A program made the translations under genes and the position numbers. 16,500 nt of DNA from CAZITB01 sp964542055 (GTDB lineage Bacteria > Planctomycetota > Phycisphaerae > Sedimentisphaerales > CAMDDF01): the NCBI GenBank assembly GCA_964542055.1, contig CAZITB010000060.1, positions 1 to 16,500 of the forward strand, given 5' to 3'. Below the pieces are notes generated by a model. That model did no database searches and was not told where the DNA came from. It saw nothing but the letters and a program-made list of their open reading frames with translations. Positions 1-6,303 of the stretch are shown here, piece after piece; the first letter of the stretch is position 1; each line of letters starts with the position of its first letter.

Positions 1-323
1 ATGATGATTGCAAAAAAGATTATTGTTTTTTTTAGTAATCGTTTTTTTGGGATTTTTTTTGTGCAGGAATGGAAAAGAAAAATTGACCAAGCCATAATAA
101 TTACAAAATAAGTTAAGTAAATGTAATTGTAGTTATCTATGCGGGGAGATAATATCAGCCATCCAGTAAATAAATGCATTAGAAAGATAACCGAAAAACA
201 AATTATTGTCAGTTTATATCTGCCCGCAAAGTAATATGCTCCTCCGGGGAGAATGATTTGCGGGATTACGTTTATCCAGCGTCTTAGATACATATTTTCG
301 TTTGGGTTTGTAAAAAGTTTCAT
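1..323 (-). CDS. Partial multi-spanning membrane protein, unknown function (C-terminus beyond left edge)
   Basis: An open frame starts at an ATG (323) and runs off the left edge without a stop, giving about 107 residues. A GCAGGA ribosome-binding site sits about 7 nt before the ATG. The protein begins MKLFTNPNENMYLRRWINV and then alternates hydrophobic stretches: about residues 16-35 (around the ILPGGAYYFAGRYK turn), 36-53, 68-85, and another beginning near 99 after a KKIPKKRLLKK basic loop. This suggests at least three membrane segments with positive-inside loops. It starts 16 nt after the stop of the outer-membrane protein gene and so is probably its operon partner. The PGGxYxxxGR turn vaguely recalls N-terminal membrane regions of some planctomycete signal-peptidase-like proteins, but no catalytic motif is visible. 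I cannot assign a function. That it is a real gene is fairly likely from the ribosome-binding site, spacing and TM pattern. Confidence 0.6.
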   Translation of the reverse strand, partial: MKLFTNPNENMYLRRWINVIPQIILPGGAYYFAGRYKLTIICFSVIFLMHLFTGWLILSPRIDNYNYIYLTYFVIIMAWSIFLFHSCTKKIPKKRLLKKTIIFFAII

Positions 324-339
324 TTTTTTCCTGCAGTAT

Positions 340-1176
340 TTAGAAAAGTAATCGCAGGCCTAGTGTTGCGGTCCAGTCGGTTTCTATTCGGTGTTGGATG
401 TTTTGGCTGATGGGGAACTGGAGGGCGAATTCGATAGCATATTCGTGGGCTTCGTATAGGATTGAGGGAGAGAGTAATATTTCGTTGTCGCCGTTGGTTT
501 CGTAAAGGCCGTTTAGTTCTATGACTGCATAGATGGAGGCTTTGGTTTCGAGTGAGTACTCGACCGGTTCGAGTCGGTAGAGGTATGCGAGGTCGTAAAA
601 GAATGCGTTGGATTCATTTGTTCCGGGATTAATGGGAAATTCTCGAGCGTCTGTATTGAATTTCCAACGGGCGGCGGCGTTTAGACCGTGCCTGCCTTCG
701 AGGTGCATTGCGGTTATGCCGATGATTGGGTTGACTCCGCTGGTGCCGAAAGGTTCGTTGCTGGTGGGCAGTTCGGTGCCGAATAACAGAGCTGCGCGGG
801 TGTTGTCAATGGGGCCGAAGTCGTGCTGGTAGAATCGCCATGAGGCTAGCAGTTCGATATCGCCGATGCCTTCGTCGGTACGGTTTGATGCGGGAGAAGA
901 AAGTTCGCGGTATAGAAGCGGGACTTTGAGGCCGAGGGATAGATCGTTTCTCAGGCCGTATTTTATATTTGTTATCGAGGACCATTGCTCAACATCGCGG
1001 TTTAGACCTGTTTTATCTTCGCCGAATTGGCGGTATTGGAAAAGCTGCTGGAGTGAGAAGACACCTTTGCCGGGCATAACGGGCGAAGGTGTGAAGGTCG
1101 GCTGCTGGGCGAATGTTAATGCAGCTGAAGATACAAAGATAGCAAAGAAACAGCGCGTGGGTAAGCTCGTTTTCAT
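340..1176 (-). CDS. Outer-membrane beta-barrel transporter-like protein (MetA-pathway/phenol-degradation OMP type)
   Basis: This 278-residue secreted protein has a Sec signal peptide (residues 1-23, with A-F-A before QQP). The rest is alternating polar/aromatic beta-strand sequence typical of an outer-membrane barrel, ending in a C-terminal phenylalanine (LGLRLLF), the usual BAM recognition residue. Motifs such as YGLRNDLSLGLKVPLLYRE, GIGDIELLASWRFY and GTELPTSNEPFGTSGVNPI resemble the 'transporter / MetA-pathway of phenol degradation' barrel family, whose substrates are mostly unknown. An AAAGGA ribosome-binding site lies about 8 nt before the ATG. The gene starts 17 nt after the HMA lipoprotein stop and is followed 16 nt later by a membrane protein gene, so the three look co-transcribed. 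Its neighbour suggests metal-ion passage across the outer membrane, but that is inference. Family call from memory of motifs, not from a search. Confidence 0.72.
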   Translation of the reverse strand: MKTSLPTRCFFAIFVSSAALTFAQQPTFTPSPVMPGKGVFSLQQLFQYRQFGEDKTGLNRDVEQWSSITNIKYGLRNDLSLGLKVPLLYRELSSPASNRTDEGIGDIELLASWRFYQHDFGPIDNTRAALLFGTELPTSNEPFGTSGVNPIIGITAMHLEGRHGLNAAARWKFNTDAREFPINPGTNESNAFFYDLAYLYRLEPVEYSLETKASIYAVIELNGLYETNGDNEILLSPSILYEAHEYAIEFALQFPISQNIQHRIETDWTATLGLRLLF

Positions 1177-1193
1177 TTTCGAATCCTTTCGGT

Positions 1194-1595
1194 TTAGTCA
1201 ATGATCTCTTTGAGTGTAAAGCCGCTTTGCTGGATGGCTTGTTCGAGCTGCTGGTCGGTCGGTCGGTTTCCTTTTTCATAGTATATGACGACATTTCCTG
1301 TGTTCAAGTCGGGCTTTATATCTTTTATGCCATCTATTTCGTATAGTTTCTTGCGAACATTATAGGCGCAAAGCGGGCAGCCCATGCCGTGGACAACGAG
1401 TGAAGATTTTTCGAGCTGGTCATCTTGAGTTTGGGCCGGTTGCGGTTGATCAGGGATATTTTGGGTTGAGTCGTCAGCCGGTTGTTGAGTTTGGGATGGC
1501 TGTAAATCAACGTTATCGGTTTGCTGTTGAGAATTCTGGCAACCGAGAAGAAATATCGAAAAAGTCAAAACAGATATTTTTAAGTAGGTTTTCAT
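1194..1595 (-). CDS. Lipoprotein with C-terminal heavy-metal-associated (HMA) domain
   Basis: A 133-residue protein. The start at 1595 (MKTYLKIS) is preferred over an in-frame ATG seven codons upstream because AAGGAG lies about 7 nt before it. Residues 1-18 form a lipoprotein signal ending in the lipobox L-L-G-C (Cys19 lipidated). Residues 20-62 are a Gln/Pro/Asp/Thr-rich linker that would hold the domain away from the membrane. Residues 64-133 form an HMA fold (ferredoxin-like) with the metal-binding motif GMGCPLC (Cys73, Cys76), where classical HMA proteins have GMxCxxC. Such domains bind Cu(I), Hg(II) or similar soft metals. Here the domain would sit in the periplasm or on the outer membrane, tethered by lipid, which is less common than the cytoplasmic CopZ or P-type-ATPase setting. 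It is the first gene of a tight set with an outer-membrane barrel and a membrane protein, consistent with envelope metal capture or efflux. The metal cannot be told from sequence. Confidence 0.85.
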   Translation of the reverse strand: MKTYLKISVLTFSIFLLGCQNSQQQTDNVDLQPSQTQQPADDSTQNIPDQPQPAQTQDDQLEKSSLVVHGMGCPLCAYNVRKKLYEIDGIKDIKPDLNTGNVVIYYEKGNRPTDQQLEQAIQQSGFTLKEIID

Positions 1596-1631
1596 GGCAT
1601 ATCTCCTTAAATTCAAGATATTTAATTTTGC

Positions 1632-1650
1632 TAATTATATTATACTATCT
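1632..1650 (-). promoter_or_regulatory. AT-rich stretch with overlapping -10-like boxes upstream of the HMA lipoprotein
   Basis: The interval between dprA and the HMA gene (1596-1684) is extremely AT-rich. On the minus strand it contains overlapping TATAAT matches about 40-50 nt upstream of the ATG. No convincing -35 hexamer lies 16-18 nt further upstream, so this is a weak promoter call. Read-through from dprA is an alternative, since no terminator was seen between the two genes. Confidence 0.3.
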
Positions 1651-1684
1651 TACTAGTATTTATGTAGATTTAATTTTAATTTTT

Positions 1685-2844
1685 TTATAGTTTTTCGAAG
1701 CAGTTTCCGGGGAGTTGTTTTATCAGGCCTTTTAATCGGAGGGAGATCAGGGATGCGTTTATCTGGCCGGGGTCGAGCTTTGAGCCTGCGATGATGTCTT
1801 CGATGAAGAGGCTTTGGGATTGGAGAATTTCATAGACCTTTTTTTCGTTTTCGCTGAGGTTCAAGTGGGCGGTGGGGTTGGCTCTTTCGATATTTCGTTT
1901 GCTGTCTTGCTGGGCGCTTGTGACGTGGTCTTTGAGGCCGTGGCCTATGTATCCGAGTGCTTCCATGATGTCTTCGACGCAATCGATCAGGCGTGCGCCG
2001 TCTTTTATGAGTTGGTGGCTGCCTGTATTTAGCGGGGAGTCTATCTTTCCGGGTACTGCCATGACTTCACGGTTGTAATCTGCGGCGAGTTTTGCGGTTA
2101 TGAGTGATCCGCTGCGTGAAGAGGCTTCGATGACTATAGTTGCCATTGACAGGCCTGCGATGATGCGGTTTCTTGATGGGAAGTTTTCGGCGAGGGGTTC
2201 GTACTGGAGGGCGAAATCGCTAATGCAGGCTCCGGAAGCGGCGATCTGATGGAACAGTTTTTCGTTTTCGGGCGGGAAGATGTTGCACAGTCCGCAGCCC
2301 TGTACGGCGATGGTTCTGGCTTTGGCGGCGAGTGCGCCGCGATGGGCGGCGGTGTCTATGCCACGAGCCATGCCGGATACGACGGTAAAGCCTGCATTTG
2401 CAAGGACATGTGCGAATCGGGAGGCCTGTTCCTGGCCGTAGAGACTGCAGCGTCTTGAGCCGACGATGGATATCGCAAGGGAATCTTTTCTTTCGAGGGT
2501 GCCTTTGAGGTAGAGGACCGGGGGCGGGTCGTTGATCTTTTTGAGGGCTGGGGGATATCGCGAGTCCTGAAAGGAGATGATGGAGATGTCGTTTTTGTGT
2601 GCGAGGTCGAGTTCTTTTTGGATATCGAAGCGGTCCAAAGTTGAAAAAATTCCTTCGGCGGTTTTCGTACCTATGCCCTTGATTTTAGTCATCGCGCTTG
2701 CGGATGAGCCCAGAATTCGGTCGATGGAACCGAAATAGTCAAGAAGTCTAATGAAAGTTTTGGGCCCNNNNNNNNNNCGCCTTGTGCGAAACAGAGCTTG
2801 AGCCATTTTTCAATATCAGTAGAATGTTTTGAAGAATTACCCAT
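1685..2844 (-). CDS. dprA: DNA-processing protein DprA (Smf), interrupted by an assembly gap
   Basis: DprA loads RecA on incoming single-stranded DNA during natural transformation. The true start is the ATG at 2844 (MGNSSKHST), preceded by a near-perfect AAGGAGGT four bases upstream. Domains in order: an N-terminal SAM/HhH-like domain (EKWLKLCFAQG, then after the gap GPKTFIRLLDYFGS and KIKGIGTKTA); the Rossmann-like DprA core with SIVGSRRCSLYG, VVSGMARGIDTAAHRGAL, NIFPPEN, SRNRIIAGLS, SGSLITAKLAADYNREVMAVPG and GSHQLIKDGARLI; and a C-terminal winged-helix domain (about the last 60 residues). Ten Ns at 2768-2777 separate the first 22 codons from the rest and put them in different frames. A gap length of 2 modulo 3 would restore one frame and, with two bases, give AQG-V-GPKTF, matching the family pattern G-I/V-GPK. 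The break is therefore most likely an assembly artefact, not a pseudogene. Everything after the gap is intact to the stop. Confidence 0.93.
2768..2777. other. Assembly gap (run of ten N)
   Basis: Ten consecutive unknown bases lie within the 5' part of dprA. Ten is a common placeholder length for a scaffold join. The reading frames on the two sides do not match across ten bases, so the placeholder does not represent the true length. Confidence 0.98.
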
Positions 2845-2888
2845 TTTACCTCCTTGGGAAATATATAAGCAATAATAATTAAAGAGCA

Positions 2889-2917
2889 AGTATAGCTTAT
2901 ATTTACAATAAAGTAAA
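2889..2917 (-). promoter_or_regulatory. Predicted sigma-70-type promoter of dprA
   Basis: On the minus strand, TTTACT (2917-2912), a 17-nt spacer and TATACT (2894-2889) lie about 45 nt upstream of the dprA ATG. Both hexamers are good matches and the spacing is ideal. The call rests on consensus matching in AT-rich DNA only. Confidence 0.5.
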
Positions 2918-2938
2918 ATAAGTAAAACAGAATTCATA

Positions 2939-2954
2939 ATAAGCTTTTGCTTAT
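2939..2954. repeat. Perfect inverted repeat in the dprA-folC divergent spacer
   Basis: ATAAGC-TTTT-GCTTAT is a perfect six-base inverted repeat with a four-base loop, about 22 bp upstream of the predicted dprA -35 box. It could be an operator half-site pair or a small hairpin. It is not followed by a T-run suited to either neighbouring gene. The rest of the 2845-3120 spacer is AT-rich and holds the two divergent promoters; no small gene was seen. Confidence 0.3.
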
Positions 2955-3082
2955 CAATAAGTCCAATTTAAATAAATTTAGCGTTTTTTTAACAATTTCT
3001 TAACTTGTTTGTTTTTCGCACCTTATGTGGTTTAAACAGCCGTTTTACGGTTACTTTGTATCCGTATAACCTCTAGTATGTA

Positions 3083-3111
3083 TTGACTTTGAAGTTTGAT
3101 TTTGCTATAGT
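3083..3111 (+). promoter_or_regulatory. Predicted folC promoter giving a leaderless transcript
   Basis: TTGACT (3083-3088), a 17-nt spacer and TATAGT (3106-3111) form a strong sigma-70-type promoter. Transcription would be expected to start 6-9 nt after the -10 box, at about 3117-3120, that is, within 0-4 nt of the folC ATG at 3121. No Shine-Dalgarno sequence precedes the ATG. Confidence 0.65.
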
Positions 3112-3120
3112 GTTTTAGAT

Positions 3121-4527
3121 ATGGCAAATAGCACGAAAACTACCAAGAGAAGTACAACCAAACCCTCCTCAATCAGTAAAAAAAAGGCCTCTAAGGCTTT
3201 TAGGACATATAAACAGGCATTAGCTTATTTGTTCGATAAGACTGATTATGAGAAGCAGAGGGTGTTGCGTTATAATGTATCGACGTTCAATCTGGATCGT
3301 ATGAATACACTTTTGGGTTATATCAGTAATCCGCACGAAAAGCTCAAGACTGTTCATATAGCCGGTACCAAGGGTAAAGGTTCTACGGCAATGATGCTGG
3401 CTAAGATGATGGAAGCCAACAATTATAAGGTCGGTCTTTATACTTCGCCGCATATTGAGTCGCTGCATGAGAGAATTTCGATTAATGGCGAGCAGATCAG
3501 CGAAAAAGAGATGGTGAATTTAATGAATAGGCTTTATGGGCCTATTGAGAAGATGAAAGGCGATTCGCCTACGTTCTTTGAGATAATGACTTCTCTGGCG
3601 TTTTTGTATTTCGTCGAAAAAGAAGTTGATATCGCAATTATTGAGACCGGTCTTGGCGGCAGGCTTGACAGTACGAATGTTATTAATCCCAATGTTGTGG
3701 GAATTACAAATATCAGTATAGATCATCAGCATCAGCTTGGAAACAGCATTGAGAGTATCGCTTTGGAAAAGGCTGGTGTGATCAAGAAAGGTATTCCGGT
3801 TGTAACCGTTCCGCAGGAAGATCAGGCTATGGGAGTTTTGAGGCAGCATGCGCTTTCGATAAACGCTCCTTTGAGTGTGGCGGGCGGTGATATTGATTTT
3901 TCGAGCAGGTTCGAATACTCGCGTGAGCACGGTCCTCATACGAGGATATGTGTTAGTACCGCGACGAGCAAGTTTGAGCATTTGCGGGTACCGCTGCCGG
4001 GTCAGCATCAGGCCATTAACTGCGGGCTTGCATTGGCGATGCTTGATAAGCTAAAGGGGTCAGGTTATACGATCGATGACGGCAAGGCGATTGAGGGTCT
4101 TTCGTTGGTTAAGCTGGCCGGCCGGATGGAGATGGTTCATGGTGATCCGCGAGTCATGGTTGATGCGGCTCATAACGGTGCGAGTATTAAGGCTTTGATG
4201 GGTGCGATCGGCCAGCATGTGCCTTATGATTCTATGATCGTGATTTTCGGCTGTAACCAGGATAAGGATATTCGGGGTATGTTGACAGAGCTGCAGTTTG
4301 GTGCGGATAAGGTGATTTTTACGCGGAGCAATTCGCCTAAGGCAAGTTATCCGGAAGATCTGGCGGAGATGTACACAGAGATTTGCGGTAAGATGTGTCA
4401 GACGGCGGTTAATTTGCGAGAGGCGCTTTCGGTTGCCAATAATGCAGTTACTCGCGAGGATCTGATATGCATTACGGGTAGTTTTTACCTTGTGGGCCAG
4501 GCGCGCAAGCATTTTCTGTCTAGCTGA
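3121..4527 (+). CDS. folC: Bifunctional folylpolyglutamate synthase / dihydrofolate synthase
   Basis: A 468-residue FolC (Mur ligase superfamily). It adds glutamate to dihydropteroate and/or polyglutamylates folates in the cytoplasm using ATP. Visible motifs: the P-loop GTKGKGST (82-89), YTSPHIESLHERISING (107-123), FFEIMTSLAF (152-161), IIETGLGGRLDSTNV (173-187), DHQHQLG (201-207), LEKAGVIKKG (215-224, containing the family's carbamylated-lysine position), LPGQHQAINCGLA and, in the C-terminal domain, GRMEM-VDAAHN and IFGCNQDKD. Residues 1-27 are a Lys/Ser/Thr-rich extension before the usual start of the family fold. No later ATG, GTG or TTG with a ribosome-binding site would give a shorter complete enzyme, so the ATG at 3121 is kept. 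There is no SD in front of it, and a strong promoter ends 9 bp upstream, implying leaderless translation. It is divergent from dprA and followed by a tRNA gene. Confidence 0.95.
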   Translation: MANSTKTTKRSTTKPSSISKKKASKAFRTYKQALAYLFDKTDYEKQRVLRYNVSTFNLDRMNTLLGYISNPHEKLKTVHIAGTKGKGSTAMMLAKMMEANNYKVGLYTSPHIESLHERISINGEQISEKEMVNLMNRLYGPIEKMKGDSPTFFEIMTSLAFLYFVEKEVDIAIIETGLGGRLDSTNVINPNVVGITNISIDHQHQLGNSIESIALEKAGVIKKGIPVVTVPQEDQAMGVLRQHALSINAPLSVAGGDIDFSSRFEYSREHGPHTRICVSTATSKFEHLRVPLPGQHQAINCGLALAMLDKLKGSGYTIDDGKAIEGLSLVKLAGRMEMVHGDPRVMVDAAHNGASIKALMGAIGQHVPYDSMIVIFGCNQDKDIRGMLTELQFGADKVIFTRSNSPKASYPEDLAEMYTEICGKMCQTAVNLREALSVANNAVTREDLICITGSFYLVGQARKHFLSS

Positions 4528-4583
4528 AGATCATAAGCTGGGGTAAAATTAAACTCAAGTTTGTCCATTTAGAATTTTTTTAA

Positions 4584-4612
4584 TTGACTAAATGCGCGAC
4601 TTGCAATAGCAT
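4584..4612 (+). promoter_or_regulatory. Possible tRNA-Gln promoter
   Basis: TTGACT (4584-4589) is followed after 17 nt by TAGCAT (4607-4612). The predicted start, about 4619, is about 7 nt upstream of the tRNA. The -35 box is good and the -10 box moderate. It lies in the 98-bp gap after folC, where I see no convincing terminator. Confidence 0.4.
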
Positions 4613-4625
4613 AAAACGAAATAAG

Positions 4626-4697
4626 TGGGCTATGGTGTAATTGGCAACACGAAGGTTTCTGGTTCCTTTATTTCAGGTTCGAGTCCTGATAGCCCAG
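4626..4697 (+). tRNA. tRNA-Gln (anticodon CUG)
   Basis: A complete 72-nt cloverleaf. The acceptor stem TGGGCTA/TAGCCCA is fully paired. The D-arm is GTG/CAC around TAATTGGCAA. The anticodon arm is AAGGT-TTCTGGT-TCCTT with CTG at positions 34-36. The variable loop is TATT. The T-arm is TCAGG-TTCGAGT-CCTGA, perfectly paired. The discriminator base is G, and CCA is not encoded, so it must be added by CCA nucleotidyltransferase. The closing pair of the anticodon stem (31-39) is T-T, so that stem has four Watson-Crick pairs. A U-U at this place is tolerated in some tRNAs. A run of six T follows immediately and may help termination. Confidence 0.95.
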
Positions 4698-4750
4698 TTT
4701 TTTCATTAGGGGATGTATTATAGACATTACAACCGACCTCCTTGCTTTTT

Positions 4751-5179
4751 TTACCCTTGAGGGAAACCCAGTACAAGCCCTGTGAGACCAAGAAGAAAAA
4801 ATATTCCGCCCATAATTCGTACTACCTTAATGGATGTAGCTATGCTCATGAAATAAAAAGTACCAGGCGAACAAAATGGGAATATAATCATCACCAAACC
4901 CAGTGCAGAAAAGCTTGTGCAAAATAAATATCCTGCCCATGAGAATTGACACATCAAAACGCTTGAAACTGTCAAACAAAAAATAAATGCTAACATAAGC
5001 ACAATGAATAAAAGAGAATTTCGCCTTACCCTGTCCAAAAAAGCTCGCAATTTTTTCTCATGTTCAGGACAGACGAAATAAGAACTTTCCTGTTTGTCAG
5101 TAAAAAGACCGGCTGTACTTAAAACCTTGATTTCTTTGACTTCGAGACTTTTTTTGCCGCACCACATGCATTTAGTCAT
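4751..5179 (-). CDS. Small zinc-ribbon membrane protein, unknown function
   Basis: A 142-residue protein that I do not recognise. It opens with a CxxC pair (Cys4, Cys7 in CMWC) and a second CxxH (Cys37-P-E-His40), together forming a plausible single zinc-ribbon knuckle in the first 40 residues. A basic stretch (KKLRAFLDRVRRN) comes next, then three strongly hydrophobic segments at about 55-77, 82-103 and 121-139. The likely topology is a cytoplasmic zinc ribbon attached to three membrane spans. AAAGG lies about 9 nt before the ATG. The gene starts 40 nt after the purM stop on the same strand and may be the last gene of a purF-purM transcript. Nothing in it suggests a direct role in purine synthesis. 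A broad planctomycete family of short zinc-ribbon membrane proteins exists, but its function is unknown. Confidence 0.75.
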   Translation of the reverse strand: MTKCMWCGKKSLEVKEIKVLSTAGLFTDKQESSYFVCPEHEKKLRAFLDRVRRNSLLFIVLMLAFIFCLTVSSVLMCQFSWAGYLFCTSFSALGLVMIIFPFCSPGTFYFMSIATSIKVVRIMGGIFFLLGLTGLVLGFPQG

Positions 5180-5219
5180 TGTGAAGACCTTTCAATTGAC
5201 TCATAAGGTGGAAGTGTGT

Positions 5220-6287
5220 TTATTTCAGGATCACGCGGCGGGTGCCGGGGGTGATCTTTCCTAGCTGGTAAACTTTTTCGCCGGATTTTTCTAGTTTTTC
5301 GGTTATTGAATCGGCGAAATCGGGGGCGACTACCAATACAAAGCCGATTGACATATTGAAGACGCGGTACATTTCTGTTTCCTGGACAGGGCCGTTTTCC
5401 TGTAAGAAATTGAAGATTTCGTGCTTTGGCCATTCGGATGTTTTTATTACAGCGTTGCAGTTTTTGGGCAGGACGCGGGGGAGGTTTCCTACTATGCCGC
5501 CGCCGGTGATGTGTGCCATGGCGTGGACGACCTGTTTGCGTTTGTAGGAGTTGAGCAGTTTAACGATGGGTTTGACGTATATGCGGGTTGGTTTGAGGAG
5601 TTCGTCGCCGAGGGTGTCGGCTGAGAGGCCTTCGACTTTCTGGTCCATTTTGAGTTTTAGCTGTTTGAAGCAGATGCTGCGGACAAGTGAATATCCGTTT
5701 GAATGTATGCCGTTAGATCGAAGGCCGAGGATGATATCGCCCTTTTGGACTTTTGAGCCGTCGATGATTCGGTTTTTTTCGACTACTCCGACAGCGAAGC
5801 CTGCCATGTCGAATTCATCTTTTGAGTATAGATCGGGCATTTCGGCGGTTTCGCCGCCTATCAGAGCGCAATCAGCTTGTCGGCAGCCTGCGGCGATGCC
5901 TTCTACCATTTGTGCGATTTTTGCGGGTTCGAGTTTGTCAACAGCGAGATAATCCAGGAAGAACAGGGGTTCTGCGCCCTGGACGAGCATATCGTTTACG
6001 CTCATGGCGACAAGGTCTATGCCGACGGTGTCGAAGCGGTTTGCCATTTGGGCGAGGATTATTTTTGTGCCGACGCCGTCTGTGCAGGCGACGAGTACGG
6101 GGTTTTTGTAGTTGCGTTTGAAAAGTTTTTCGTCATAGTCGAGGCGGAACATGCCTGCGAAACCGCCGGGGGAGTCGATGACGCGGGGGCCGAAAGTTGA
6201 TTTTACGCTGGACTGGATTTTTTCGACCATCTGGTCATTTGCATCGATGTTTACTCCTGAATCGGCATAGGTTTTGTAATCTGACAT
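5220..6287 (-). CDS. purM: Phosphoribosylformylglycinamidine cyclo-ligase (AIR synthetase)
   Basis: PurM catalyses the ATP-dependent closure of FGAM to AIR, step five of de novo purine synthesis. I use the ATG at 6287 (MSDYKTYADSGVNID), giving 355 residues. This matches the usual N-terminus (Y-x-x-x-G-V-x-I) and starts 16 nt after the purF stop, whereas an in-frame ATG 45 nt upstream would overlap purF. The ribosome-binding site is weak. Motifs: SPGGFAGMF, ACTDGVGTKI (the ATP/substrate glycine-rich segment), GIDLVAMSVNDMLVQGAEPLFFLDY, GGETAEMPDLY (which closes the active site), and in the C-terminal domain RSNGIHSNGYSL and HITGGGIVGNLPRVLP. Length and motif order are normal and the gene appears intact. 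It is co-directional with purF upstream and the zinc-ribbon membrane gene downstream. Confidence 0.96.
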   Translation of the reverse strand: MSDYKTYADSGVNIDANDQMVEKIQSSVKSTFGPRVIDSPGGFAGMFRLDYDEKLFKRNYKNPVLVACTDGVGTKIILAQMANRFDTVGIDLVAMSVNDMLVQGAEPLFFLDYLAVDKLEPAKIAQMVEGIAAGCRQADCALIGGETAEMPDLYSKDEFDMAGFAVGVVEKNRIIDGSKVQKGDIILGLRSNGIHSNGYSLVRSICFKQLKLKMDQKVEGLSADTLGDELLKPTRIYVKPIVKLLNSYKRKQVVHAMAHITGGGIVGNLPRVLPKNCNAVIKTSEWPKHEIFNFLQENGPVQETEMYRVFNMSIGFVLVVAPDFADSITEKLEKSGEKVYQLGKITPGTRRVILK

Positions 6288-6303
6288 AACTTTGGTCCGT
6301 GTA

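Noticed and set aside
1400..1690. 96-residue plus-strand frame over the HMA lipoprotein
   Set aside because: It is antisense to a gene with a clear signal, lipobox and metal motif, and runs into AT-rich intergenic DNA without a ribosome-binding site.
1685..2844. dprA as a frameshifted pseudogene
   Set aside because: The only disruption is the run of Ns; both sides carry intact family sequence and a strong ribosome-binding site, so an assembly artefact is the simpler explanation.
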